Positions 29,646-38,195 of a stretch of DNA of 64,000 bases are shown piece after piece. Source of the DNA: Methylomarinum sp. Ch1-1 (GTDB taxonomy: Bacteria; Pseudomonadota; Gammaproteobacteria; Methylococcales; Methylomonadaceae). Each line of letters starts with the position of its first letter. Positions within the stretch are counted from its first letter, which is position 1. The notes under the pieces were generated by a model. That model saw nothing but the letters and a program-made list of their open reading frames with translations. It made no database searches and was not told the DNA's origin. Location of the stretch: assembly GCF_030717995.2 (NCBI RefSeq), contig NZ_CP157743.1:1054001-1118000 (forward strand), read 5' to 3'. The position numbers were made by a program, and so were the translations under genes.

Positions 29646-30212
29646 ATGGCGAAACATGAAATTTTAATAATTGAATCTCGGAGTCCACAAGATATCTTTG
29701 ATGATCGTTTTGAAGCTGGCACTTTAAAGCAGATTTTAAAGTTGCAAGAAGTGCATGCGAAACACATAGAAGTTGTAGATCGTGAATATTTGGCTAAAGC
29801 TATAAAGTACGCCGAAAAAGAACATATTCGCTACGTACATTTTAGTGCTCATGGTAATTCCAATGGTTTTGCGTTAACTGACGGTGATTTTATAACTTGG
29901 AGCGAGTTTGATGAAATAGCTTGGCCTCGGCTTAAAAATATCTGTTTATGTTTCTCAAGCTGTAGTGTTGGACAAGGTGCTGATGAGTTGTTTAACTATC
30001 ATAAATCTTTTTGCAACGCTATAGTTGCCCCGACTAGAAACGTTGGCTGGGGAGAAGCATTGGTTGCATTTTCTGCTTTATATCATCGAGCATTATCAAC
30101 AGATACCTCAACTGCACAGGACGTAAAAGTATTAAATCATATTGTTGGAGCCGGTACTTTTCGTTTGATTGAGTCACCCTATCGGACTACAACTTACGCT
30201 ATCGGCTCATAA
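29646..30212 (+). CDS. Cassette 1: standalone CHAT-like (caspase-fold) peptidase domain protein
   Basis: 188 aa from the ATG at 29646, which has an AAGGAGGAGCT ribosome site immediately upstream; the GTG and ATG further left lie across the attI junction. The core 'YVHFSAHGNSNGFALTDGDF' followed by 'ICLCFSSCSVGQGADELF' gives the CHAT/caspase dyad: His69 in SAHG and Cys106 in SSC. There are no TPR or other partner domains, unusual for CHAT proteins. A low-GC gene typical of cassettes. It could be a toxin or defence effector, but no partner gene is seen. Its stop overlaps the start of an attC site. Confidence 0.72.
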   Translation: MAKHEILIIESRSPQDIFDDRFEAGTLKQILKLQEVHAKHIEVVDREYLAKAIKYAEKEHIRYVHFSAHGNSNGFALTDGDFITWSEFDEIAWPRLKNICLCFSSCSVGQGADELFNYHKSFCNAIVAPTRNVGWGEALVAFSALYHRALSTDTSTAQDVKVLNHIVGAGTFRLIESPYRTTTYAIGS

Positions 30213-30234
30213 CAAGTGCATGTTGTCGGACTGG
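30207..30234 (+). other. Left half of an attC site, cut by an IS3-type end
   Basis: CTCATAACAAGTGCATGTTG continuing into TCGGACTG has the attC left-arm pattern (ATAACAA, then a TCGGA box) seen in the intact sites at 31109, 33659 and 34829. The matching right arm is missing. At 30235 the sequence changes to TGTAGTTCCCCCGGTTTAG, which looks like an IS3-family terminus. Confidence 0.65.
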
Positions 30235-30481
30235 TGTAGTTCCCCCGGTTTAGTGGACCCCTCGATCTAATTCAGACGAGGTGAAAAATGCCAGCGTACA
30301 AGAACCAGGAGAAGACAAGGCAGTACACGAATGAGTTCAAGGCCAAAGCTGTTAAGCTGACCCATCTGAGTGGGGCAAGCGTGAAGGGTGTTGCGGAAGC
30401 ACTGGATATCCATCCCTTCATGCTGTCCCGCTGGCGAAAAGAGTATCGGGAAGGCAAGATCGTGGCAGATAAACGCGAAAT
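30235..30481 (+). mobile_element. IS3-family fragment with truncated OrfA
   Basis: From TGTAGTTCCCCCGG at 30235, an ATG at 30288 starts 'QYTNEFKAKAVKLTHLSGAS' and 'VAEALDIHPFMLSRWRKEY', the helix-turn-helix OrfA of IS3-type elements. The frame is interrupted at about codon 65 by a hairpin repeat (30482-30558), and OrfB is absent, so the element is dead. It was inserted into the attC of the first cassette. Confidence 0.78.
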
Positions 30482-30558
30482 CAAGGGGTCAGCCAACTTG
30501 ATTTTGTCTAACTCTACTCCTTTTTAATTTTTTTCATTTCAAGCTGGCTGACCCCTTG
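30482..30558. mobile_element. 77-bp hairpin repeat (MITE/REP type)
   Basis: CAAGGGGTCAGCCAACTTGA (30482-30501) and a near-exact inverted partner (30539-30558, one mismatch) flank a short A+T-rich loop. It lies inside the IS3 OrfA. It belongs to the same general class of GGGG(T/A)CAG inverted-repeat units found elsewhere in the window. Confidence 0.75.
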
Positions 30559-30670
30559 AGCTTTCGCTAATACGCCCTACGCGGGCTGAGGAGCGAAGAA
30601 GGGAAAACCACACGTTACGTTCTAAGAATCGGAGGCGGGTGACCGCCTTCGGTGACCGGGTGGGAGGATT
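30559..30670. other. Remnant sequence upstream of a truncated cassette gene
   Basis: 112 bp of non-coding sequence containing GGGAAAACCACACGTTACG and a GGCGGGTGACCGCC hairpin. It resembles the 3' end of a group II intron in part, but the pairing is incomplete and no maturase is present. Treat as unidentified mobile-element debris. Confidence 0.3.
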
Positions 30671-30862
30671 GTGATTCCTTTCCGCCCCCCCTTCGATCTT
30701 GACCCCTTCGATCTTCTCAATATTGATACACTTGAAATGATTGAAGGTGATTTACCCAAAAGAGCAAAGAAATTGGTTATCGAGTGGGCAAAGATGAACA
30801 AGGATGAAATGAAAAAGATGTGGGATAGTCAAGAATTTCACAAATTGCCTCCCTTGGAGTGA
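30671..30862 (+). pseudogene. DUF4160 protein, N-terminally truncated
   Basis: 63 codons from GTG 30671. 'IDTLEMIEGDLPKRAKKLV' with 'IEWAKMNKDEMKKMWD' matches the C-terminal half of DUF4160 proteins, which are usually about 80-90 aa. The conserved N-terminal part with the HxPPHFH motif is missing and is replaced by a short Pro/Phe-rich leader from foreign sequence. DUF4160 and DUF2442 normally form a two-gene unit with toxin-antitoxin-like distribution. The truncation probably inactivates it. Confidence 0.72.
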
Positions 30863-30865
30863 TAA

Positions 30866-31114
30866 ATGAGATATCCAAAAGTAAAGTCAGCATTAGCAAT
30901 TGACAATCACACATTGGTTGTTGAGTTCGACAATAATCAGAAGAAAAAATACGATGTTACTCCGCTGTTAAATAAGGACATGTTTTATCCGCTAAATAAT
31001 CCTGCTTTTTTTAAGGCCGTCAGGGTTGAGCAAGGCGGGTACGCTGTAGTTTGGAATGAGAATATAGATATTAGCGAATATGAGTTGTGGAGTCATGGTC
31101 AAGCAATGCCATAA
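30866..31114 (+). CDS. DUF2442 family protein (cassette gene)
   Basis: 82 aa. It begins 'MRYPKVKSALAIDNHTLVVEF', has 'YDVTPLLNKDMFYPLNNPAFFKAV' and ends 'IDISEYELWSHGQAMP', the DUF2442 pattern (short helix-rich proteins paired with DUF4160). It follows the truncated DUF4160 frame by 3 nt. The stop codon lies in the left end of an attC site, as in normal cassettes. Confidence 0.88.
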   Translation: MRYPKVKSALAIDNHTLVVEFDNNQKKKYDVTPLLNKDMFYPLNNPAFFKAVRVEQGGYAVVWNENIDISEYELWSHGQAMP

Positions 31115-31197
31115 CAAAGCAAATTCACTCGGACTGCCAAAAGCTGCGCCGCTTCGCTATGCAGCTGTTGGCAGCCGGTGATTTGCGGCGTTATGTT
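31109..31197 (+). other. attC recombination site 2
   Basis: Left arm CCATAACAAAGC...CACTCGGACTGCC, central palindrome 'GCTGCGCC...GCAGC', right arm GGCAGCCGGTGATTTGCGGCGTTATG. Arms are complementary in the expected L/R boxes and the recombination point would be G31190|TTATG. About 87 bp, in cassette orientation. Confidence 0.85.
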
Positions 31198-31205
31198 TTT
31201 AAAGC

Positions 31206-31394
31206 ATGAGTCCTGAAGAACTCGTAATCCAAGCTCACAAAGAGCACTTTGAAAGCAACAATCTTATAGAAGCGGAGCAGCTTTATCTGCAAGCAGCAAA
31301 TATGGGGAGCGGCCATGCTGCGCACGAATTAGGAGTTCTATACATAGTGCCTGACCGAAAATTGATTATCCCTAAAATAATCAATGGGATATAA
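31206..31394 (+). pseudogene. Sel1/TPR-like cassette gene, truncated by an ISNCY element
   Basis: It starts 8-16 nt after the attC recombination point. 'EELVIQAHKEHFESNNLIEAEQLYLQAA' and 'GSGHAAHELGVLYI' form one Sel1-like repeat. The sequence after about residue 50 ('VPDRKLIIPKIINGI') is no longer repeat-like, and the ISNCY transposase region follows. The remaining repeats of the gene are not found on the other side of the element. Confidence 0.62.
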
Positions 31395-31525
31395 TGAATT
31401 CCGGGAAATGAGTTTGCAGCCCAAAATCACGATTGTTGCGTTGCTCAATCCGTAAGGTACTGATTTTGGGTGAGCGCCGCCATAAAAATTTACGAAAACC
31501 AGAAATCTTCGTCCGTTGAAATCCT

Positions 31526-33139
31526 ATGCGCACCGTCAAGAATCCGCAAATGAGCCTCGGTCAGGTCGATATTGCCGACATCGAGATTAACCTCAAATCC
31601 AGAGACGACATCCCGCAACTGCTGCTAGGGTTGCAGTACATCTATACCACGCCCGAACTGCGCGACCGTGTGTTCGCCATCCTCGAGCAGGTTATTCCCT
31701 ACCGAAGCGGTCAGGGCCTTAGCGAAGCAGAGCGTCAGCAACCCGCTGACCCAAGGCGCGGTCGGCCCGGCCTGGAACAATGGAAAATTCTAGTGCTGGG
31801 CGTTTTGCGTCTGGGCCTGAATACCGACTACGACCGCATCCATGAACTGGCCAACCACCACAATACCATTCGACAGATGCTGGGCCATAGCGACTGGTGT
31901 GACGACACGAAGTATTCTCTCCAGCGCATCAAAGACAATCTAAGGCTGTTCACCCGGAACTGTTCGATCAAATCAACCAGGAAGTGGTCAGAGCCGGCCA
32001 TGCCCTGGTAAAAAAAAAGCCAAACGCTGGGCCAACCGTCCGCAGTGACTCGACTGCCGCCGCGACGGTCGACCACAGCGATAAACTGAGAGGGCGGTGC
32101 GATTCCTTTGTGGTCGAAACCGACGTCCATTTTCCGACCGACATCAACCTGCTGTATGATGCGATCCGCAAAGCTATTGAAGAGAGTCATACGCTGGCGA
32201 AACACTATGACCTGCCGGACTGGCGTCAATACCGGCACAACATCCGGCGACTCAAACAACAGTACCGAAGAGCTCAACAGCTCAAACGCTCCACCAGCCA
32301 GGATGAAAACAAACAAGCCGTACGGGAACAAGCCATCCAACAGGCTCATCAGACCTACCTGGACCTGGCGAGCGCCTACCTGGGCAAATCCGAGCGCACC
32401 TTAAAACAAGCCCTGGACCGTGGCGCCCTGGCCGATGAAACGCAGCCGTTGCAATCCTACCAGGCCTATGCCCGCCTGCTGCTGGACCAAATTGAGCGCC
32501 GCGTCATACGCAGCGAAACCATCCCTCATGCCGAAAAGATCTTCTCCGTGTTTGAACCGCACACCGAATGGATCAGCAAAGGCAAAGCTTCCGCTCCTGC
32601 TCACGCTCCTTACCTACATCCCTGTAGGCAAAGCAGGCGTCCCGGTTGAGTTGGGTTTAAGGGTCTGCGTGATGGAGGACCACCATCGCTTCGTTCTTCA
32701 CCACCTAGTGATGGAAAAGCAAACCGATGACAAAGTCGCCGTCGACATGGTCACCGAAACGCGCCGGCGCTTCCCCGAACTGACCGTGACCAGCTTCGAC
32801 AAAGGCTTTCACAGCCCGGCTAACCAAAAGGAACTGAAAAATCATCTGGAACAGGTGATTCTGCCCAAAAAAGGCCGACTCAGCGCCGCGGATCAAGCGC
32901 GGGAAGGCAGCAATGCTTTTAAACAACTACGCCACCAACACTCCGCCGTGGAATCGGCCATCAATGCCCTGGAGCATAACGGCTTGGATATCTGCCCCGA
33001 CCACGGCCTCGATGGCTTCAAACGCTATGTCGCACTGGCGGTCGTCTCGCGCAATATCAATCGGTTGGGCGCCATCCTGCGTCAGCAGGCGCAGGCGAAA
33101 GAAAAACGCAAGCGCGGCCCCTACCAACAAGCGGCCTGA
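31526..33139 (+). pseudogene. ISNCY-type transposase, frameshifted
   Basis: Reading through three frames gives one transposase of about 530 aa: 'MRTVKNPQMSLGQVDIADIE' at the start, then 'GHALVKKKPNAGPTVRSDST' and 'VESAINALEHNGLDICPDHG' in the other frames. A one-base shift lies near 31955. A 46-bp insertion (32589-32634), bounded by direct GGCAAAGC copies at 32581 and 32627, shifts the frame again. Both make it inactive. The IS interrupts the Sel1-like cassette. Exact IS ends could not be set. Confidence 0.8.
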
Positions 33140-33188
33140 ACAATACCATCGGAGCGAGAAAAGGCTCACTACAGGATAGTTGCGCCCG

Positions 33189-33214
33189 CAGACCGGTGAA
33201 TGGCCCGCTAATGA
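33189..33214 (+). other. Possible right-arm remnant of an attC site
   Basis: CAGACCGGTGAATGGCCCGCTAATG resembles the right arm of neighbouring attC sites (CCGGTGA..., then CG(T)TATG) but with changes, and it has no left arm. It sits just before the next cassette gene, after the ISNCY element, where an attC right end would be expected. Confidence 0.35.
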
Positions 33215-33642
33215 AGAAATCAGACGAGACAGCGATGGATTTTTTCCGGAAAATGGCCTGGGTTGATCAAAATGAGTGTGGCAAAAGTTGGGTATCGGTT
33301 GAAAAAAAAGCTTTTTCTGTCAGACACTACATAGTTGGGGGAAATGGCGTCACTCCAGATAGCACTAGGAGTCAGTATTGGCTGGAAAGGTCATTGGAGT
33401 CTGGTTTTGAAGAAACAATTGCAACAGATCCCACTTGGTTCAGAAAGGATGTAAGTGAACTAAATTATCGGCTATACATTGGCAATATAACTCTTCATTT
33501 TGCAACGTTCGAAGCTGCCAAGAAAGAATCTGAAAAGCTTATGCTTGGTGAACCAGAACTCAGGATTGAAATATTAACTGAAACAGAAGGCGTAGATTTT
33601 TGGGCGTATGAATACGAAAACAAACAATGGATGCCTTCTTGA
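33211..33642 (+). CDS. Hypothetical integron cassette protein
   Basis: 143 aa from ATG 33211; ATG 33235 ('MDFFRKMAWVDQ') is an alternative. Soluble, no signal peptide, no membrane segment, rich in aromatic and acidic residues, ending 'GVDFWAYEYENKQWMPS'. I recognise no family. It is A+T-rich relative to the chromosome and is followed 17 nt later by an attC site, so it is a cassette gene. Confidence 0.7.
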   Translation: MKKSDETAMDFFRKMAWVDQNECGKSWVSVEKKAFSVRHYIVGGNGVTPDSTRSQYWLERSLESGFEETIATDPTWFRKDVSELNYRLYIGNITLHFATFEAAKKESEKLMLGEPELRIEILTETEGVDFWAYEYENKQWMPS

Positions 33643-33658
33643 TGCATAGTGAAATAAA

Positions 33659-33739
33659 ACATAACAAGCGCATAAACTCGGACCACAAAAAGCTCCGCTG
33701 TGCTCCGCTTTTTGCGCCCGGTTATGCTTGTCGTTATGC
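33659..33739 (+). other. attC recombination site 3
   Basis: Left arm CATAACAAGCGCATAAACTC then GGACCACAAAAAGC; right arm GCTTTTTGCGCCCGGTTATG followed by CTTGTCGTTATG. Inner arms pair (CAAAAAGC with GCTTTTTG). Recombination point G33733|TTATG. Same orientation as the others. Confidence 0.85.
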
Positions 33740-33806
33740 GGCCCTACGACGCAACCTGTCGCCCATACGGCGAAAGCTGAAAGAATAACGAGCCAAAGGA
33801 AACAAT

Positions 33807-34142
33807 ATGCCAAATTTTGATCAAAACTTCGAAGCTACTCGCCTTGCCATGCTTGCCAAGCAATACCCTGAGGTTGTGAAAGAAAATGGCAAAGTGGTTT
33901 TCTGTGCGGAAGATAATGAGGCTCGCTTGAGCGGCACTCGTTGGATGGTTGAAGACGAAATTTTTGAGAAGGCTACTGAGTCAGGGTTCAAAGTGCACCT
34001 AATTGAATTGCTTGATAATTTTATTCAATATCGGGATCAATGCAGTGAACTACCGAAAAAGGAAGGTGTAGTTCATTTTGGTGATGGTGGCTTAAATATC
34101 GAATGGCTGCCTCACGGGTCTACTGACTTATCCAATAGTTAA
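33807..34142 (+). CDS. Hypothetical cassette protein
   Basis: 111 aa, soluble, acidic ('FDQNFEATRLAMLAKQYPEVV', 'HFGDGGLNIEWLPHGS'). AAAGGAAAC ribosome site. No family recognised. It shares one cassette with the UDG-like gene 13 nt downstream, an uncommon two-gene cassette, so the two products may work together. Confidence 0.72.
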   Translation: MPNFDQNFEATRLAMLAKQYPEVVKENGKVVFCAEDNEARLSGTRWMVEDEIFEKATESGFKVHLIELLDNFIQYRDQCSELPKKEGVVHFGDGGLNIEWLPHGSTDLSNS

Positions 34143-34155
34143 TTTGAGTTTACTC

Positions 34156-34815
34156 ATGGATAATAAAGAAATTTCCGAAATAAGTTGTATTGATGAGTTG
34201 ATGGCTGCTTGGAAAGAGGCATTCCCGGAGGGATGGCACTTCAACCACGACGGTGTGATCTCAAAAGAGAATTGGGATATTAGTGGAAAAAGAGTTTTGT
34301 TTGTTTTAAAGGAAACAAATAAAGCCAAGCAGAATGTTGTTACTGCGATCAATAGAGCTATTGACGTTAAGAAAAGTGGATGGTGGAAAGGAAAGGTTCT
34401 TCGTCGGGTGGGACGATGGGCTTACGGGATTCAAAATTATGATGGGGTTGTGCCGCCACTCAAAGATGCAAAGCTAAATGAAAAAAACGCAATTAAGAAC
34501 ATTGCATACATAAATATAAGGAAGACTTCTGGGAGTGCTACAACCAATAAGAAGGCGTTTGATACACATGCTAGTGAGTTTGCTCCTTTTGTTAGAAGGC
34601 AAGTTGAGTTGATAAAGCCTGATGTTGTTGTGCTTTGCGGTACATATAGTCAAGTTAAACGCTATATATTCCCCGAGATTAAAAAAGTGAGTGAGCGGGT
34701 TCATGTGCATGAGGGGGTTGTCTTTATTAACGCTTTCCACCCTGCCGCAAGGAAAAAATCGGCAATTCTTTACCATCAAGTGCTCGACAATTATCACGCT
34801 TACAAAAATCTTTAA
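34156..34815 (+). CDS. Uracil-DNA-glycosylase-superfamily-like cassette protein
   Basis: 219 aa from ATG 34156. 'GKRVLFVLKETNKAKQN' in the first third, 'VELIKPDVVVLCGTYSQV' in the middle, and 'VVFINAFHPAARKK' near the C-terminus follow the order of motifs in UDG-fold proteins (core strand, 'P-D-V-V-v-l-G', late HP loop). The catalytic assignment is uncertain because the usual motif 1 is altered. It could be a nucleic-acid-binding protein with no glycosylase activity. Followed by an attC site. Confidence 0.5.
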   Translation: MDNKEISEISCIDELMAAWKEAFPEGWHFNHDGVISKENWDISGKRVLFVLKETNKAKQNVVTAINRAIDVKKSGWWKGKVLRRVGRWAYGIQNYDGVVPPLKDAKLNEKNAIKNIAYINIRKTSGSATTNKKAFDTHASEFAPFVRRQVELIKPDVVVLCGTYSQVKRYIFPEIKKVSERVHVHEGVVFINAFHPAARKKSAILYHQVLDNYHAYKNL

Positions 34816-34828
34816 AATTTGAGAACTG

Positions 34829-34901
34829 CGCATAACAAGTTGCTGCACTCGGAAAAATCACTCGCTACGCTCCTGATTTTCCGGTGAGCAAGGCGTTAAG
34901 T
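34829..34901 (+). other. attC recombination site 4
   Basis: GCATAACAAGTTGCTGCACT then CGGAAAAATCA on the left; TGATTTTCCGGTGAGCAAGG then CGTTAAG on the right. The arms GGAAAAATCA/TGATTTTCC pair, with a small terminal loop. Recombination point G34895|TTAAG. Confidence 0.85.
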
Positions 34902-34909
34902 GTAAAAAA

Positions 34910-35128
34910 ATGAAGCACGGACTAATTTGCCAGCTAGATGAAAGGAACGGAGAAACGGTTCTGGTTCTGCATGATGCGGCTAAGACTGGAGCCAGCTTTC
35001 AGGGTGCCACTCTTTTCACTGAACTGCCTGAACCTATAGAAATCGCCATTCACAATAAAGAGTTAATGGCGCAGCTCGCAGAGAACATTCTCATTCGTCT
35101 AGCTATTTTAAATGGCATTGAGATATGA
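34910..35128 (+). CDS. Hypothetical cassette protein, 72 aa
   Basis: Starts 15 nt after the attC point. 'MKHGLICQLDERNGETVLVL' then a mixed alpha/beta sequence ending 'ILIRLAILNGIEI'. No family recognised, no membrane segment. Its own attC site is not seen: an IS66 element begins 32 nt after its stop and may have displaced it. Confidence 0.6.
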   Translation: MKHGLICQLDERNGETVLVLHDAAKTGASFQGATLFTELPEPIEIAIHNKELMAQLAENILIRLAILNGIEI

Positions 35129-35159
35129 AGTTTCCAAATGGGCGAGAGGCGCAAATAGG

Positions 35160-36834
35160 GTAAGTATTCACACACCCTAGCTGAAAATACAAAATAATTG
35201 ACAAACCGACACAAGAACATTGTACAAATCCATTAAGAAGCCTTAGTATTTATCCCATGCAACTCAGTAACCAGGACCTAAGCCAAATCGATGAAGACGA
35301 GCTTCTCAATTTACCGGAAGAGGAATTACGTTACCTATCGATTAAGTTACTTAACGACCTAAAAGAAGCGCGTGAGCGCTTAAGCCAAAATTCGCGCAAC
35401 AGCTCTCGTCCACCTAGCAGCGAAGCGCCTTGGGATAAAGCAGCTACAGATAATACAAACGATCAAGAACAAACGGAGATCGATAAGTCTGCTGAAACGG
35501 AAGACACCGTCACCCCCCCCGTCGCCTTCTAAAAAAAGATCAGCAACAGTCCGCTGATCCTAACAATGAACATCAAGAACCCCGCAAACCCGGCAAACAA
35601 CCAGGCGCACAAGGCTTTGGCCGAACACAAAAGCTAGCCATTACCCACTATCAAGATCATTACCCTGAAATATGTGCCTGCTGCCATCAAACATTAGAGC
35701 CGCGTCATGCTATCGCCTATGCCGCGTATGAAACAATCAATGTCGAATGGGGCGATGTTGAGCATCCAGGCATTCTAGTCACCCATACCAAGCACACTCT
35801 CTATGAAGTAGTGTGCGCCAATGGACATATCACGCGCAAAGAAGTCAGTCGTAGCAGTCATGCTCAATTGCCGGGTATTAGCCGAACTGAATGGCGTTTA
35901 GTGGGGCCTGGACTGGCAGCAATGATTGTTTGTCTTGCCTACCGTATGCGCCTATCGCGTGAGCGTATTCAGGAATTTTTATATGACTGGTTAGGTATTA
36001 AATTAAGTGTTGGCACCATCAATAATACCCTGCATGAAGTGGCGCAGCGGCTATGCCGCTTGAAGATGAGTTTGCACAAGAAATCATTAACAGCGAATTG
36101 CTGCATGTAGACGAAACCTCCTGGATGGAGCACACGACTTTTCTTTGGTTATGGGTGTTCAGTACGAATCGCGTCACAGCCTATTGGATTGCTACGCGTA
36201 GCGCTGAATTATTGGAAAATCTTTTAGGCGACGACTTTAATGGTTGGTTAATGAGCGATGGCTACACGGTTTATCGCAAATATCTGAGTCGGTTACGTTG
36301 CTGGGCTCATCTTCTGCGTAAAGCGAAAGGGCTCAATGAAAGCTTAAACAGAGACGCCCAGCTTTTGGTCAACAAACGCACGATTTACTGGCTGTGTTGA
36401 TAGGTGCGGTACGCAAAGCGCGAATAACACCACCTGATACGCCACTTTCTGAAACTTATCGCCTGCAATTACTGCTCTATCAGCAGATGTGTATACAAAT
36501 GAAAACCCATGAACATAAGAAAACAGCAGCATTAGCCACGGAAATGCTAAATGACTGGACAGCTATTTTTCAAGTTCTGGATCAACCGCATCAGCCCTTA
36601 ACGAATAATGAAGCGGAGCGAGCGTTGCGCCACTGGGTTATTTTACGCGGCATTTGCTATGGCACGCGCTCGGAAAATGGGACGCGTGTGTTCGCTATTT
36701 TAATCAGCGTCATTGAAACCTGCCGCAAAAGAAATCAGTCACCGTGGATTTATTTGGCACAAGTGATCGCAAGTCAGCGGTCAGGCTTGCCGGTACCGGC
36801 CTTGCCAATTGTTAGGGTGTCTGAATAATTACTC
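35160..36834 (+). mobile_element. IS66-family insertion sequence (defective)
   Basis: Left terminus GTAAGTATTCACACACCCTA (35160) and right terminus (36812-36834) are imperfect inverted repeats with the IS66 GTAA start. Only the large transposase region is present, without TnpA/TnpB. No matching 8-bp target duplication is visible at the flanks, so one end may have been rearranged. Confidence 0.78.
35257..36828 (+). pseudogene. IS66 transposase (TnpC), multiply frameshifted
   Basis: The N-terminal piece has 'NSRNSSRPPSSEAPWDK', the IS66 'NSSkPPSSD' linker. The next pieces carry the zinc-binding 'CACCHQTLEPR' region, 'LLHVDETSWMEHTTFLWLWV' (catalytic Asp), 'WAHLLRKAKGL' and 'PLTNNEAERALRHWVILRGI' (C-terminal Glu). 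At least three frame changes (near 35520, 36060 and 36390) separate them, so no full-length protein is made. Confidence 0.85.
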
Positions 36835-37040
36835 TGTGACTGCTATTTATGTCGAGGAATTAAAAGGTTTACCTTTAGCACTTCAAATTTCGGCATTAGC
36901 GTATGAATGCGCCGGGGTAGTTTTGGTAAGCTCTATTGACAGCGTGGGTGCTGTCAATAGAGCTCACATGGACGTATTCATGGCGTCCTTTGACGGGTAC
37001 TCCGGCGCTGTATTTTGACTAACAAAGGATATAATTAACC
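36835..37040 (+). promoter_or_regulatory. Upstream region of the P450 gene with a perfect 15-bp inverted repeat
   Basis: AGCTCTATTGACAGC (36929-36943) and its exact complement (36950-36964) are separated by 6 nt. The structure lies about 75 bp before the P450 start. There is no T-tract, so it is a better candidate for an operator or a cruciform remnant than for a terminator. A short open frame through it has no family pattern. Confidence 0.5.
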
Positions 37041-38195
37041 ATGAACGATAAGAAAACGCCCGATTGGGATCCGAGATCGGAAGATGTCCTGCGTGACCAG
37101 CGTATGGCCTATGATCAAATGCGTGAACATTGCCCCGTTGCGCATAGCGAGCTCATGGGGTGGTCGCTGTTCCGGCATGAGGATATTACTCGCGCGCTGC
37201 ATGATCATGAAACATTCAGCAACGCGGTATCCGAACACCTCTCCGTACCTAACGGGATGGATCCCCCTGAACACACTATATATCGCCGTCTGATTGAGAC
37301 TTATTTTGTCCCAGAACGTATGGACGCCTTTGAACCCCTGTGTCGGGAGATTGTCCTGACTTTGGTACGAAGCGCCCTTGCCCGTGGCGAGGTAGAGCTG
37401 ATTAACGATTTTGCCCAGCCTTTCGCGGTACGTGTCCAATGCGCCTTTCTCGGTTGGCCGACTGCTTTGCACGAACCGTTGATTCGCTGGATTATTAACA
37501 AACACGAGGCAACCCTGGCACAGAATAGACAGGCACTTGCAGAACTCGCGCGCGAGTTCGAAGAGTTCATTGACGTCACGCTGGAAACCTGTCGCCACGC
37601 CGGGGCAAAGTCTGACAGCAATGTCACCTCCGCCCTGATACAGGATACAGTTGGGGGGCAGCCGTTAAGGCGCGAAGAAATTGCCAGCATTCTGCGGAAC
37701 TGGACCGTCGGAGAGATTGGTACTATTTCCGCTGCCGTTGGCCTACTTGTCCACTATCTTGCACTGCATACTGAGCTGCAGATGCAATTACGCGCTGAGC
37801 CAGATATTTTGCCCACCGCAATCGACGAAATTCTTCGAATTCACGCTCCTTTGGTAGCTAACCGGCGCATCACAACCCACCCCGTGAAAATCGGCGGTCG
37901 AGAGTTGGGAACCGGCGAGCGAATCTCTCTTAACTGGATGGCTGCAAACCGAGACGGACGTGTTTTTGAAGCGCCGGACACTTTTCGTCTGGACCGTGAC
38001 CCCAGCAAGAATCTTCTCTATGGCGCCGGGATCCACGCATGTCCCGGGGCACCGTTGGCTCGTATGGAATTACGAGTGGTAATTGAAGAGCTGCTGAAAC
38101 ATAGCACCTCGATCGAGTTGGTAGCGGATCAATCACCGACTAACAGCCGCTATCCAGCAAGCGGATTTTGCACATTGCCCTTGAAGATCCAATAA
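37041..38195 (+). CDS. Cytochrome P450 with atypical I-helix
   Basis: 384 aa, a compact bacterial class I P450. Heme-binding loop 'YGAGIHACPGAPLARMELR' with the Cys thiolate ligand; 'DEILR' is the ExxR motif. In the I helix, where most P450s have A-G-x-D/E-T, the sequence is 'VGEIGTIS': Thr is kept but the acidic residue before it is Gly, a change also known in NO-reducing P450nor and in peroxygenases. It is followed by a flavin reductase and a quinol NO reductase, suggesting nitrogen-oxide chemistry. AAAGGAT ribosome site. Substrate unknown. Confidence 0.9.
   Translation: MNDKKTPDWDPRSEDVLRDQRMAYDQMREHCPVAHSELMGWSLFRHEDITRALHDHETFSNAVSEHLSVPNGMDPPEHTIYRRLIETYFVPERMDAFEPLCREIVLTLVRSALARGEVELINDFAQPFAVRVQCAFLGWPTALHEPLIRWIINKHEATLAQNRQALAELAREFEEFIDVTLETCRHAGAKSDSNVTSALIQDTVGGQPLRREEIASILRNWTVGEIGTISAAVGLLVHYLALHTELQMQLRAEPDILPTAIDEILRIHAPLVANRRITTHPVKIGGRELGTGERISLNWMAANRDGRVFEAPDTFRLDRDPSKNLLYGAGIHACPGAPLARMELRVVIEELLKHSTSIELVADQSPTNSRYPASGFCTLPLKIQ

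Noticed and set aside
30559-30670. Group II intron 3' end
   Set aside because: GGGAAAACCACACGTTACG recalls domain V and a hairpin follows, but the 5' half of domain V does not pair and there is no maturase.
35152-36842. Target duplication flanking the IS66 element
   Set aside because: The 8 bp outside the two ends do not match, so no duplication is claimed.
36809-37018. 69-codon open frame before the P450 gene
   Set aside because: It starts within the IS66 terminus, crosses the perfect inverted repeat and matches no family.
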